DNA of 64,000 bases. Source: CAZGOM01 sp964542875. GTDB taxonomy: Bacteria > Planctomycetota > Phycisphaerae > Phycisphaerales > Phycisphaeraceae. Positions 42,064-51,309 of the stretch are shown in pieces (position 1 is the first letter of the stretch; each line of letters opens with the position of its first letter). Below the pieces are notes generated by a model, which saw nothing but the letters and a program-made list of their open reading frames with translations, was not told where the DNA came from and made no database searches. Position numbers and translations under genes: made by a program. The stretch spans positions 1 through 64,000 of the forward strand of contig CAZIWA010000004.1 in the NCBI GenBank assembly GCA_964542875.1, in the 5' to 3' direction.

Positions 42064-43959
42064 CTAGTCCCTGGGAATCACCACCACGTCGCGCCCATTG
42101 CCCAGTGCAAGCCTGGTGTTCCATTGCGCAAGATCCGCAGCCAGTCCCGTGGAGGTGAACGTGCTCAGATAGAAAAATTCCTGCGGTTCCACGATCACGT
42201 ATTTGATGCCCGTATCAAGCAGCCGATGGCGCCTCTCGTCTGCACTGAGCCCCGGCTGGCTTAAAAAGCTCACCTCGGGACTCCATATCGGCACAAACGT
42301 CACTCCTTTGTTTCGGCTGTAGGCGGCGATGTACGGGTTGCTGGTAAGCACCTTGGCGTCTTTGAACCGGTCGGGGTATTTGTCGACGGCCAGGGCGAAC
42401 ATCACCACGTGTTCCAGGGGCTGGGCAAAGTCCGCGTTTGTCTTGATCTGGCTGACCCACTGCGTGGGCGGCATGTCAAAGTAAAAGCGCCACACCACCA
42501 CGGTGAGGCCCGCATGGATGATCAAGACGCCTGCCGCGATGCCCCACGCGAGCCTTGCCCGAGACTTCTCCAGCGCGCCTTTTTTCTCCAGCCATGTGAT
42601 GCCCAGGATGATCGCCAGCACCAGCGCCGACGTTGCCACGCGTAAGGCGAATTCATATCCGCCTGCCGATGAAAGGCTTGCCCAATGCCAGAGCCCGATC
42701 AAGAGAATCACCGCGCCCACCAGCCCTGGCCACCGTTTGACCGACAAAAAGGCCAGCACCCCAATGAGCCCCGCAGGCAGCACATTCAGCGCCAGGAGCT
42801 TCATATGGGCCGCTAAGTAAACCTCTGAATAGAACAACCCTTTGGTTTGGGTTTTGATGCCGTTGACCAGGTTCGCCCACACCGGTGAGGCATGGGACGC
42901 AAGCAATCCCGGAATCTCAATGGTGTAGAACGGGCTGCCTGTTTTGGCCCATACGTAGGCGTACCAGGGGAACCCCAGAGCCAGGGTAGCGAGCGAAAAA
43001 ATGCAGCTTGCATAAAAGCGATCTTTCCACCCGACGCCTGGCTTGGCGCCGAGCGTTGCTGCTGCCAGCACGCCCGGCAGCAGGATGAATCCGCCGTACT
43101 CACGCGTGCTCATCATGCACGCTCCGGCGAGCGCAGCGATTGTCAGCCACCGCCAGGAACCTTTGGCTTCGCAGATGGCCCACAGGCAGACAATGCACGA
43201 AAGCGTCATCAAGCCCGCTTCTTGCCGCAGCGCCAGCGACCGCACCAGTAGTGGACATGACAGCACCAGCAGCTCCACCACGGCGCGCGTTACCGGCCGC
43301 GCCCCCAGCGCTCCGGCCATGCGCCCAGCGGCCGACCCCAGCGCCACGTACTGCACGAGCGCAAATGCGCCAGACACCCATACCGATGTCGTGCCCGACC
43401 ACGCATACAGCCACCACACGCTCGCGCCCAGCGCCTGCGGCATGGCGTCGGGCATCAGATAGTCCTTGTAATCCTCCGGCAGCGTTGCGGGATACCAACT
43501 GAGGTTGCCTCGTTCCAGCAGCACCTGCGGAAACAAGTCCCATCGGGTGGGGTAGTCGAACGAGCTGATCGGGCTTACCCACAGCGCGCCGATGAACACC
43601 GCTGCGCACAGCCCAAGCCCTGCCAGCGCCCACGCCCGCTGTCGCGGCGTCATTTGGCCCCGGTCTTCTTTTGCAGGCATTCCCGGCACTGTGCCAAACA
43701 TGCCCGCCCCGGTCTTCCATACGCTGTAGGCCGGCCACGCGCAGGCCAGTGCCAGTGCAAGTCCCACCGACCAGATCGCCACGGGCAAGCCGACCAACTG
43801 GCAAAACAGCACGCCGGTGAACATCAGCCAGCATGAAATCACCAGGGAGATCGCGCCGTCAAATCGGCCGGAGATCGCCCGTTGGATGAGATGACCCGGC
43901 AGCCAGAGGGTCATGCCGCCCGCCGCCAAACCTGCCCCGGCTGTCAGCCAGCTCAACAT
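42064..43959 (-). CDS. Multi-span membrane protein, GT-C glycosyltransferase-like
   Basis: A 631-residue protein with eleven or more hydrophobic spans and a large soluble C-terminal part. The first outer loop SSFDYPTRWDLFPQVLLERGNLSWYPATLPEDYKDYLMPDA contains acidic residues in the position of the catalytic Asp of GT-C enzymes (dolichyl-phosphate-mannose or ArnT-like). The C-terminal domain ends with ADLAQWNTRLALGNGRDVVVIPRD. A role in adding sugars to envelope components is therefore likely but not proven. ATG at 43959 follows AAGAGG; a TTG one codon upstream is not needed. It is on the same strand as the MFS gene, 32 bp downstream, and may be co-transcribed. Confidence 0.75.
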   Translation of the reverse strand: MLSWLTAGAGLAAGGMTLWLPGHLIQRAISGRFDGAISLVISCWLMFTGVLFCQLVGLPVAIWSVGLALALACAWPAYSVWKTGAGMFGTVPGMPAKEDRGQMTPRQRAWALAGLGLCAAVFIGALWVSPISSFDYPTRWDLFPQVLLERGNLSWYPATLPEDYKDYLMPDAMPQALGASVWWLYAWSGTTSVWVSGAFALVQYVALGSAAGRMAGALGARPVTRAVVELLVLSCPLLVRSLALRQEAGLMTLSCIVCLWAICEAKGSWRWLTIAALAGACMMSTREYGGFILLPGVLAAATLGAKPGVGWKDRFYASCIFSLATLALGFPWYAYVWAKTGSPFYTIEIPGLLASHASPVWANLVNGIKTQTKGLFYSEVYLAAHMKLLALNVLPAGLIGVLAFLSVKRWPGLVGAVILLIGLWHWASLSSAGGYEFALRVATSALVLAIILGITWLEKKGALEKSRARLAWGIAAGVLIIHAGLTVVVWRFYFDMPPTQWVSQIKTNADFAQPLEHVVMFALAVDKYPDRFKDAKVLTSNPYIAAYSRNKGVTFVPIWSPEVSFLSQPGLSADERRHRLLDTGIKYVIVEPQEFFYLSTFTSTGLAADLAQWNTRLALGNGRDVVVIPRD

Positions 43960-44091
43960 CAACGGTTGCCTCTTGATGGATCGTTTGAAGGAATCCGGAT
44001 TTGGCTTTTGACGCGCCTCTCTTTTTACGCAAAAGACAGGCGCGTCAATCGTACGCTCAAAAACTTATTCATTCTCCATCGTGAGTGGGGA

Positions 44092-46032
44092 TCAGGCTTT
44101 TGCTTCGTCGATCCACACCTTGCGCGCATTGCCGTAAACTCGGACTTCAAAAATCCGTGCGTGGTCGATGCCGTTGGTCGCCGTCACCAGCACGCGCAGC
44201 TTCGTTGCTTTCACGGGCGAAGCCAGGGTGTGCCTTGCCAGGCGCAGGTAGTTGTCTTTCACATCCGTCACGGTTTGCCATGTGCCGTTCACGAACGCCT
44301 GGAGCTGGTAATCCTTCACGGTTTCCGGCTGGGCCTGGCCCCACACCATTCGTTTGGTGTACCCGTCGGACGCGCTGAGCGTCATGTGCCGGTGGAAGCC
44401 GGTGTCGAAAGTGATCTGCACGTGCCCGATCTCCACGGGGCTGTCCCATGAAAGTTCCAGCCATGCCGGCAGGCCTTTGGCGCTGTCGCTCATCCACCGG
44501 TGAAGGCCGGGGTTGGCCCGGTCCGCGGGTGCGCCGCGTTTGCCGTGCACGCTTCGGGTTTGACCGCTGAGCACCAGCCCGGGCTCGCCGCCCGTCTGGT
44601 GGCTGCTGGCGGTTACTTTGGCCTTGCGGGCCGCATCGTCGGGGTCTGTGTTGGGCCGGTTGATCAGGAAGCTGTCATCGCGCAAAAGCCGCTGCTGAAT
44701 CGCCGCAATCGCCTTGGCATTGCCGGCCAGTTGGCCCGGCTCGACGCCGTTTTTTACGCTGTATGCCGCAGCGGTGCCCACGCCCTGGCCCACCACCGCG
44801 CACGTCGCCATCACCCGGGTGGATGCAAACGCCACGTGCGTCGCGCTGATGTCCCGCCCGGCGAACATCAGGTTCGGCAGCGTCTCCGATACGCATGCAC
44901 GCAGAGGCAGGTCGTACAGGTGAGGCACCACATGCTGCGTGCACGGTTTTTCCATCGGCGCATCCACACCCTCAGGCGGGTGCAGATCCATCGGCCAGCC
45001 CGCGTAGCAGATCGCATCATCGAACACGCGTGATTCCATCATGTCGTTCTGGGTCAGAATGTGCTGGCCCTTGAAGCGCCGGCTCTCACGCTTGCCCGGC
45101 ACGAAGCTGAACCAATCCAGCGCCCAGTTTGCTGAGGCCTTTTGCCACTGCTTGGGCGCCTGGCCTTCTTCGCCGTTCTTGATGTAATCCCAGATCCCCA
45201 GCACGATCGCCAGCAGATGATCGCGAATGAGTTCGTTGTCTTTGATGGTGTTGAGCTGGCCGCCCCACTCCACCCACCAGAAGCCGTATTCCAGCGACGG
45301 CTCTTCATCGCCGGGCAGATCGTAGAGACGGAAGTTGAGTTCATCTTTTTTGAACTTGCGCACCCATGTCGGTGCTTTAAACGGCATAGGCTTTTCATGC
45401 CTGCGCGCCGTGAACATGATCGAAGAGCCCAGGCTTTTGGCGTCATGGCTTTCCTGCGCCAGTGATTCATTGAACTCGTTCTTGGCTTCGCGCCCGCGTA
45501 AAAACGGCGCACCCGCTTCGGCGCCCAGCCGGCCGTCGCCCGTGCAGTCGACAAAAACCTTCGCATCGATCACAAACCGGTCTTCCGTGCTCTGCCGGTC
45601 GGCGATCGCTTGTTTGACTTTCCCGTTCTCCACCACCGCGGCCACCACTGTCGTGTTCAGGAGCAACGTGATGTTCGGCTCGGCCTTCACCATGTCCAGC
45701 AGGATCAGGTCCATCATGGTGCCGGCGCGCTGCCCGTTTTCGATGCAGTTGCGCAGCCGGAGTTCTTCAACGATGCCCGATTCGCGTGCCTCGGTGGTCA
45801 GCGCTTCGCCACGCTCGGCGTGACCGAATGCATTGGCGCCCACGATGTGCATTTTGATCTCGCTGGAGGCATTGCCTCCCAGCACCTGCCTGTCCTGCAC
45901 CAGGATCACTTTTGCGCCCGACCGGGCCGCAGCCAGCGCGCATGGCACGCCCGCAGGTCCGCCGCCGGCCACCAGGACGTCGCAGTTCAAGGAATGGGTC
46001 TGCACCAGGCACGAATCGGTTTTTGTACTCAT
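44092..46032 (-). CDS. FAD-dependent oxidoreductase with C-terminal discoidin-like domain
   Basis: A 646-residue protein. The N-terminal Rossmann fold NCDVLVAGGGPAGVPCALAAARSGAKVILVQDRQVLGGNASSEI binds FAD, and VFVDCTGDGRLGAEAGAPFLRGREAK is the second FAD motif of the FAD_oxidored (PF12831-like) family. Residues about 490-640 resemble a discoidin/F5-8-type carbohydrate-binding sandwich (AWLELSWDSPVEIGHVQITFDTGFHRHMTLS). Planctomycetes encode many such proteins, often in sugar-related loci, with unknown substrates. No signal peptide is visible. The ATG at 46032 starts MSTKTDSCLVQTHSLNCDVL; an ATG four codons upstream is possible. It is divergent from the MsrBA gene. Confidence 0.88.
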   Translation of the reverse strand: MSTKTDSCLVQTHSLNCDVLVAGGGPAGVPCALAAARSGAKVILVQDRQVLGGNASSEIKMHIVGANAFGHAERGEALTTEARESGIVEELRLRNCIENGQRAGTMMDLILLDMVKAEPNITLLLNTTVVAAVVENGKVKQAIADRQSTEDRFVIDAKVFVDCTGDGRLGAEAGAPFLRGREAKNEFNESLAQESHDAKSLGSSIMFTARRHEKPMPFKAPTWVRKFKKDELNFRLYDLPGDEEPSLEYGFWWVEWGGQLNTIKDNELIRDHLLAIVLGIWDYIKNGEEGQAPKQWQKASANWALDWFSFVPGKRESRRFKGQHILTQNDMMESRVFDDAICYAGWPMDLHPPEGVDAPMEKPCTQHVVPHLYDLPLRACVSETLPNLMFAGRDISATHVAFASTRVMATCAVVGQGVGTAAAYSVKNGVEPGQLAGNAKAIAAIQQRLLRDDSFLINRPNTDPDDAARKAKVTASSHQTGGEPGLVLSGQTRSVHGKRGAPADRANPGLHRWMSDSAKGLPAWLELSWDSPVEIGHVQITFDTGFHRHMTLSASDGYTKRMVWGQAQPETVKDYQLQAFVNGTWQTVTDVKDNYLRLARHTLASPVKATKLRVLVTATNGIDHARIFEVRVYGNARKVWIDEAKA

Positions 46033-46207
46033 AAGGCGGATCATTATAAAGTGTGATCATTGAATCATCAGCCCCGGTCGTTTTGGGCGTCGATCCCTCA
46101 GGAAATGGTTCAAAGCCAGCCGCTTCTGGTCCGATGCGACAACCCCGCGGGCACAATGCGTGCCTGCGTTCCATGACACCACACGCCCCAGCGCCTACCA
46201 TTAGCAC

Positions 46208-47431
46208 ATGCCCGCTAAACACCTGATCATCCTGTTTCTGGCCACCCTTCTTCTGGTTTTTACCGTGGGCTGCGAGCGAAAGTCCCCCACCGTGCCTGAA
46301 TCCATTCCCAAGCCCGGCGTCGTCCAAGGCGCCGATTCTCCCTTGTCTTCAACCACCACCCCACCCAAGGATGCCGCCATGGTCCAGGTCAGCGTTTTCA
46401 ATTCCCAAGGCCAGCTTGTCGGCCCTTTTTCCACCCCGAAACTCGTTTTGACTGATGAAGAGTGGCAAAAGCGCCTCTCCCCCGATCAATACAAAATCCT
46501 CCGTAACAAAGGCACCGAGCGCCCCTTTTGCGGCACCCTTCTCGACAACAAAAAACAAGGTGTCTACACCTGTGCCGGCTGTGGGCTTCCGCTGTTTTCC
46601 TCCGACTCCAAGTTCAACTCCGGCACCGGCTGGCCCAGCTTCTTTCAACCCATCTCCAAAACCAATGTCATCGAACACGAAGACAACAGCTATGGCATGC
46701 GCCGAGTGGAAAGCCTCTGCGCCCGTTGCGATGGCCATTTGGGCCACGTCTTTCCCGATGGCCCCAAGCCCACCGGCCTGCGCTTTTGCATGAACTCCGA
46801 ATCCCTGAATTTCACCGAAAACACCAACCTCGCTTCGCTGGCCGACCCGCTGGCCGCGTCGGCAGGCAAGGAAACTTCCGCGCCTGTCAAAACCGCCACC
46901 GCCATCATCGCAGGCGGCTGCTTCTGGTGCACCGAATACGCCTTTGAACAAATCAAAGCCGTCTCCAATGTTGAGTCCGGCTACACCGGCGGCTCCGCAC
47001 AGACCGCCAACTACAAAGCCGTCTGCGGCGGCGACACCGGCCACGCCGAAGCCATCAAAATCACCTACGACCCCTCTAAAATCACCTATTCCCAGATCCT
47101 TGACGTCTTCTTCGACGCCCATGATCCCACCACCTTAAACCGCCAGGGCGCTGACGTGGGCACCCAGTATCGCTCCGCCATCTTCTATGCCGATGAAACT
47201 CAAAAGAAGATCGCCCAGGACAAGATCAAAGAACTCAACGACAAGAAGAAATTCTCCAAGCCCATCGTCACCACCGTGGAACCTCTTACCACCTTCTACA
47301 TGGCCGAGGACTACCACCAGAACTACGCCCGGGCCCACCCCGACCAGCCTTACATTCAAGGCAGCTCGTTCCCCAAAGCGGAAAAAATGAAAAAGGCCCA
47401 CCCGGACCTCATCAAAGACGACGCCAAGTAA
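46208..47431 (+). CDS. Bifunctional peptide methionine sulfoxide reductase, MsrB-MsrA order
   Basis: A 407-residue fusion that repairs oxidised methionine. A lipoprotein signal with TVGC (Cys22) anchors it in the envelope. MsrB spans about residues 84-205: zinc-binding Cys122/Cys125 and Cys171/Cys174, GTGWPSFFQP, and the catalytic Cys194 in RFCMNSESL. MsrA spans about 228-390: GGCFWCTEYAF with catalytic Cys238, TGHAEAIKI, DVGTQYRSAIFY and DYHQNY. Both stereospecific activities (R and S sulfoxide) are therefore covered. The domain order is MsrB then MsrA, the reverse of the PilB-type fusion. A strong intrinsic terminator follows at 47454. Confidence 0.95.
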   Translation: MPAKHLIILFLATLLLVFTVGCERKSPTVPESIPKPGVVQGADSPLSSTTTPPKDAAMVQVSVFNSQGQLVGPFSTPKLVLTDEEWQKRLSPDQYKILRNKGTERPFCGTLLDNKKQGVYTCAGCGLPLFSSDSKFNSGTGWPSFFQPISKTNVIEHEDNSYGMRRVESLCARCDGHLGHVFPDGPKPTGLRFCMNSESLNFTENTNLASLADPLAASAGKETSAPVKTATAIIAGGCFWCTEYAFEQIKAVSNVESGYTGGSAQTANYKAVCGGDTGHAEAIKITYDPSKITYSQILDVFFDAHDPTTLNRQGADVGTQYRSAIFYADETQKKIAQDKIKELNDKKKFSKPIVTTVEPLTTFYMAEDYHQNYARAHPDQPYIQGSSFPKAEKMKKAHPDLIKDDAK

Positions 47432-47453
47432 AACTCGCTTGATCTTCAACCGC

Positions 47454-47485
47454 AAAAAGCCATGCTCGCACGAGCATGGCTTTTT
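47454..47485. terminator. Intrinsic terminator after msrBA, bidirectional
   Basis: AAAAAGCCATGCTCG and CGAGCATGGCTTTTT form a 15-bp perfect stem around a CA loop. It serves the rightward Msr gene and the leftward LolD gene. A degenerate CTAATCA motif follows at 47495. Confidence 0.92.
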
Positions 47486-47494
47486 GATTGATTC

Positions 47495-47512
47495 CTAATC
47501 ACAAGCGCTGTC
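47495..47512 (+). repeat. Degenerate copy of the CTAATCA dispersed motif
   Basis: CTAATCACAAGCGCTGTC shares CTAATCA and GCGCTGT-like ends with the consensus CTAATCAWCCGCTGTAC, with an altered middle. It lies 10 bp after a terminator, like the better copies. Confidence 0.35.
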
Positions 47513-48262
47513 TCACTCCGCCTCTGGCCTGCGCAGCTTCCCGGATTCCAGCACCACACGCCGGTCGGCTAGGCTGGCCACCTTGGCGTCGTGAGTCACC
47601 ATCACGATGGTCTGCCCCGCTTTGTGAAACTCCTCAAACACTTTCAAAATCGCCTGACCTGTCGTGGTGTCCAGGTTCCCGGTGGGTTCATCGGCCAGGA
47701 GCAGCGCGGGCCGGTTGATCAGCGCCCGCGCGATGGCCACGCGCTGGCGTTCCCCGCCTGACAGCTTGGCCGGCCGGTGTTTCAGCCGGTGCGACATTCC
47801 CAGCCGGTCCAATAGCTCAAGCGCTTCCTTGCGCACGCTTGCGCGCTCGCGCAGCCAGGCCATCGGGCCCCGGTCGATCATCCCGGACACCAGCACGTTC
47901 TCCAGCGCCGAAAGTTCCGGCAGCAGGTGGTAGAACTGAAACACGAACCCCACCATTTTATTTCTGTACTTGTTTACGGCCCGGTCGGGCTGGTTAAACA
48001 CCGACAGCCCCTTGAAAAACACCTCTCCGGTGTCAGGACGGTCAAGCCCGCCCAAAAGGTGCAGCAGCGTGCTTTTGCCGGAGCCTGAAGACCCCAGCAC
48101 CGCCAGCCATTCCCCCTCGCCTACGGAGAGGTCCACGCCTTTAAGCACTTCCAGTTCCTGCCCACCCATCAGGTAACGTTTTTTAAGGTCCACGCAGGAA
48201 AGCAGAGGTGAGTTTTTGCTCCCCGATGCCGGTGTTGCCGCTGGTGTTGTCAGTGTTGCCAT
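47513..48262 (-). CDS. lolD: LolD-type ABC transporter ATP-binding protein
   Basis: A 249-residue ATPase of the MacB/LolD/FtsE subfamily. Walker A is GSSGSGKST, the Q-loop is in VGFVFQFYHLLPELSALENV (the hallmark of LolD), the signature is LSGGERQRVAIARAL and Walker B is LLLADEPTGNLD, with TIVMVTHDAKVASLADR for the switch His. The N-terminal 20 residues are a Thr/Ala/Pro-rich extension. LolD partners LolC/E to extract lipoproteins for transfer to the outer membrane. No LolC/E permease is adjacent, so the ATPase may serve another MacB-like permease. The gene overlaps nothing and is convergent with msrBA. The terminator at 47454 lies just beyond its stop. Confidence 0.85.
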   Translation of the reverse strand: MATLTTPAATPASGSKNSPLLSCVDLKKRYLMGGQELEVLKGVDLSVGEGEWLAVLGSSGSGKSTLLHLLGGLDRPDTGEVFFKGLSVFNQPDRAVNKYRNKMVGFVFQFYHLLPELSALENVLVSGMIDRGPMAWLRERASVRKEALELLDRLGMSHRLKHRPAKLSGGERQRVAIARALINRPALLLADEPTGNLDTTTGQAILKVFEEFHKAGQTIVMVTHDAKVASLADRRVVLESGKLRRPEAE

Positions 48263-48423
48263 GATCTATCTACGTGCCCCGCTCAAGGTTGGGTCGTCAG
48301 TTTAAGCGATTCACACCCGGACCGGACGCCCGGTTTTTCTTCCCCTTCCCCTTTCGCATACGAACCGGTTTCTGTATCGTATTCCCCGTTACTTTTGTTC
48401 CACCCCTTAAGGAATCCTAATCC

Positions 48424-49305
48424 ATGCCAAGCCTTGAGCACCCCTACCAGAACCTCACCGGCGGCCAGTGGCTGCGCGGAAACCTCCACACCCACACCAC
48501 CAACAGCGACGGCCAGCGCGAATCCCAGGCCGTCGTCGATGACTACGCCTCCCGCGGCTACGACTACCTCATGATCTCCGATCATGACGTCTTCACCAGC
48601 GCCGCCCAGCTCTCCGCGCTGGATTCCAAAGGCATGGTCATGATCCCCGGCAACGAAATCTCCAAGAACGGTCCGCATCTTCTTCACGTCGGCGGGCATG
48701 CCTTCGTCGAACCCCTCGCCGAGCGTCAGCAAGTCATCCTCAACGCCAATGCCGACGCAGGCGGCTTCATCATCGTCAACCACCCCAACTGGCGCACCGA
48801 CTTCAACCACTGCCCCATGCACAACATCCGGGAATGGGTCGGCTACGCAGGCATCGAAATCTACAACGGCGTCATCTCCCGGCTCGACGGCAGCCCCTAT
48901 GCAACTGATAAGTGGGACATGATCCTCTCCTCCGGCCGGCGCTGCTGGGGCTACTCCAACGATGACTCCCACGCCGCCACCGGCGACGTGGAGCTCGGCT
49001 GGAACACCGTCTACACCGCGGACCGTTCCGCCCGCGGAATCGTTGAAGCCCTTAAAAATGGACGCTTCTACGCCTCCACCGGCGTCGTCATCACCGACAT
49101 CATCGTCGACGGCCTCACCGTAACCGTGAAAACCAAGAACGCCCAGCGTATCGCCGCGTTCGTCAACGTCGGCAGGCGTCTGGCCTTCGCCGACTCCAAC
49201 GAATTCACCTTTACCGTGCCCGATAAGTTCACCTACGTCCGCTTTGAATGCTGGGGTCCCGGCGAATCCTTCGCCTGGACGCAGCCCTTCTTCGTCATCA
49301 AGTAA
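48424..49305 (+). CDS. PHP-domain metal-dependent phosphoesterase-like protein
   Basis: A 293-residue protein of the PHP superfamily. The metal-binding His cluster is WLRGNLHTHTTNSDGQRESQAVVDDYASRGYDYLMISDHDVFT, where H-x-H and D-H-D are the first two motifs. PGNEISKNGPHLLHVGGHAF and FIIVNHPNWRTDF supply further metal ligands, and CWGYSNDDSHAATGDVELGWNTVYT holds the final D-x-H. Activity as a phosphatase is inferred from the family. There is no signal peptide; a beta-sandwich-like C terminus follows (TVTVKTKNAQRIAAFVNVGRR). AAGGA upstream of the ATG supports the start. A terminator and a copy of the dispersed motif follow. Confidence 0.88.
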   Translation: MPSLEHPYQNLTGGQWLRGNLHTHTTNSDGQRESQAVVDDYASRGYDYLMISDHDVFTSAAQLSALDSKGMVMIPGNEISKNGPHLLHVGGHAFVEPLAERQQVILNANADAGGFIIVNHPNWRTDFNHCPMHNIREWVGYAGIEIYNGVISRLDGSPYATDKWDMILSSGRRCWGYSNDDSHAATGDVELGWNTVYTADRSARGIVEALKNGRFYASTGVVITDIIVDGLTVTVKTKNAQRIAAFVNVGRRLAFADSNEFTFTVPDKFTYVRFECWGPGESFAWTQPFFVIK

Positions 49306-49341
49306 TTTGCGCCTTTTCCAGGCAACGTATTTCTAAAACAT

Positions 49342-49379
49342 AAACACCCTGAAAACCGCCACCGGTTTGCAGGGTGTTT
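49342..49379. terminator. Intrinsic terminator after the PHP gene
   Basis: AAACACCCTG and CAGGGTGTTT pair around an inner hairpin AAACCG/CGGTTT. TCTTTTT follows on the plus strand. It separates the rightward PHP gene from the leftward duplicated-domain gene. Confidence 0.85.
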
Positions 49380-49386
49380 TCTTTTT

Positions 49387-49403
49387 CTAATCAACCGCTA
49401 TAT
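49387..49403 (+). repeat. Dispersed motif CTAATCAACCGCTATAT
   Basis: Differs from the consensus CTAATCAACCGCTGTAC only at G-to-A and the last base. It begins 8 bp after a terminator stem and overlaps the last codons of the leftward gene at 49398. Confidence 0.65.
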
Positions 49404-50927
49404 CTTGGGCTTGCCCGCGGGCAGCACCACTTTGATGGGCAGGCTTGAAACACGCCGAACGCTGATCCGGAACCATTCTCCAGGGCCATATTCGGGGCCG
49501 TCGCCCAGTGTCGGCCAACTGACATCTCCCATTTCCGCCGGCATCCAGCGGCCTTTTTCCAACGCGGCATCCCAGTCTATTTCAAAGGTCGTCGTGGGCG
49601 ACTTCTCATCCAGAATCATCCCGTTGTCGTCTGCTCTACCCCCGTTTACCTTCACCACGTCTGGCGAAAGCGACAGCGTCGCCACCATCGGGTTGTAAAG
49701 CTTTACTTCATCCCACCGGATGATCTGATAGCCTTTCTCCGTGCTGGTGATGCTCACCCGGATTGTGCCATTGGGCTGCTTGCTTAAGTCGAATTTCAAT
49801 TCCGGTAAACGGTTCGCGTTCGCATTCAGTTCATGCATTCTGATCTCTTTACGCGTTTGTCCTGGCTCCAGCATGAGATCCCCGGTGATCGATCCCCACG
49901 CCCCCGTCGTTAACAAATACGGAAGCTTCACCCCCGGCTCCAGGCCATTGATCTCCACCACGCCGGGTTCGCCTTGTTTCTCCCATTGCCCCGCACGAAA
50001 CGCGGGCGCCGCTGTATAGCCGTATGACCCGATCTGTACTTGCACGCCCGTCTTTTTCGCGGGTTTCCCCTCCCCGTCCAGCAGCACGAACGTCACGCCT
50101 GCCTGGCGCAGTTTGTCTTGTTTGGCCTTGGCTTTTTGTGCTTGAGTTGGCTGCTTTTTCACACCGGGCAGGATCAGGTCCACCGGTTTGCTCCGCGCGC
50201 TCATGAGCCGCACGGCGAACCATTCTCCCTTCTTATCTTCTTTCGGAGTGACCCATAGACCATCTTCGCCATAGGGAAACCACCGCCCCTTCTTGATGCA
50301 CGCCTTCCAGTCCACTGTCACCGTCAGCCCCTGGGTGTTGGGGTTCACGGTGGCCTGCTCCTCCATCCCAGGGCCTGCGCCCACCTTCACCAGATCCCGC
50401 GATAGCGGCACCAGTCCGATCAAAGGCGAATAAATCTGCAGCTGATCCCACCGGAATTCCAGTGCTGTCTCCTCATTGTTCTGCACCGTGATTTTTAAGT
50501 CTCCCTCCGGAGTCGTTTCCGCTTTCACCTCTATGGGTGGCGGCGTCATCACATCTTCAACAGGCTTCACCCGTATCGGCCATACGGCCTGAGTCATTTG
50601 CAGGGCTTTAAGCTCCACCACACCCGCGTCGCCTTTCGCATCGCCAAACCACTCTTTTCCCTGTTCCCTCACGCAGTACGGCAGTTGCTGGCTGCCTTGC
50701 GGCCATTGGACCTTCACTTCTCCATTTTTCCCTGCGGTCCACTCCGCTTGCGTCGGGCTGTAGCCATAGGTCCCCAGCACCGCCGCCGTCGCAAACTGGT
50801 CTTTGGGGCGGGGCTTCTCATACGTCACTTTGAAAGTCACCGCTGCGCCCTGCGCCGGCTCTGCGCCATGAGCGCCGGTTAAACCAAGAAATACACATGC
50901 CATCAACCCCATAATTCTTAATTTCAT
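49398..50927 (-). CDS. Secreted protein with an internal duplication, unknown function
   Basis: A 509-residue exported protein with a Sec signal peptide (MKLRIMGLMACVFLGLTGAHG, cleavage near AHGAEP). It is built of two homologous halves. Half 1 contains FRWDQLQIYSPLIGLVPLSRDLVKV, then VDWKACIKKGRWFP and GEWFAVRLMSARSKPVDLILPG. Half 2 contains IRWDEVKLYNPMVATLSLSPDVVKV, then IDWDAALEKGRWMP and GEWFRISVRRVSSLPIKVVLPA. Each half also begins with a Gly-Ser-Tyr-Gly-Tyr box (GTYGYSPTQAEW, GSYGYTAAPAFRAGQW). I do not recognise the family, and the halves are probably beta-sandwiches. The start is ATG at 50927 with GGAG eight bases upstream; a TTG two codons earlier is rejected. Confidence 0.8.
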   Translation of the reverse strand: MKLRIMGLMACVFLGLTGAHGAEPAQGAAVTFKVTYEKPRPKDQFATAAVLGTYGYSPTQAEWTAGKNGEVKVQWPQGSQQLPYCVREQGKEWFGDAKGDAGVVELKALQMTQAVWPIRVKPVEDVMTPPPIEVKAETTPEGDLKITVQNNEETALEFRWDQLQIYSPLIGLVPLSRDLVKVGAGPGMEEQATVNPNTQGLTVTVDWKACIKKGRWFPYGEDGLWVTPKEDKKGEWFAVRLMSARSKPVDLILPGVKKQPTQAQKAKAKQDKLRQAGVTFVLLDGEGKPAKKTGVQVQIGSYGYTAAPAFRAGQWEKQGEPGVVEINGLEPGVKLPYLLTTGAWGSITGDLMLEPGQTRKEIRMHELNANANRLPELKFDLSKQPNGTIRVSITSTEKGYQIIRWDEVKLYNPMVATLSLSPDVVKVNGGRADDNGMILDEKSPTTTFEIDWDAALEKGRWMPAEMGDVSWPTLGDGPEYGPGEWFRISVRRVSSLPIKVVLPAGKPKI

Positions 50928-51309
50928 GAGCAAAACTCCGGGAAAAAACTGCTCAACATTTCATCGGATTTTTCGGCAACTTCTGCCCTTGCCGGTACTT
51001 TACTTATAACACTAATTTCTTGGCATATCACGCACAAAATGGTCTTTGGAAATTTCTGTCGCCCAAAGGTTGATTTTCATTGATTCGGAATTACCTTCCA
51101 GGAATCTTATTGTTTGTCCTTGCTGTTCCACCAAGAATGTGGTCACTGGGGATTTGGGTCGCCGGGGAAGAGAATCTCTTCCAAACCCAAGTGTGTTTGT
51201 TGGTTTATAAGAATCAATCCGTCGCTTGCGCCTTGATTTGCGCCCCCGGTTCACCGCCGGCCAGGCTTCATGTTGATTCGTGCAAGTCAGATGTTCGGGA
51301 GCCCCAATC
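50928..51309. other. Divergent intergenic region, no gene recognised
   Basis: This 382-bp gap separates a leftward and a rightward gene. It is more AT-rich than nearby coding DNA near 50940-51120. A minus-strand ORF crosses it, but it has no family features and overlaps the start of the rightward gene, so I do not count it. No RNA gene or repeat is visible. Confidence 0.5.
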
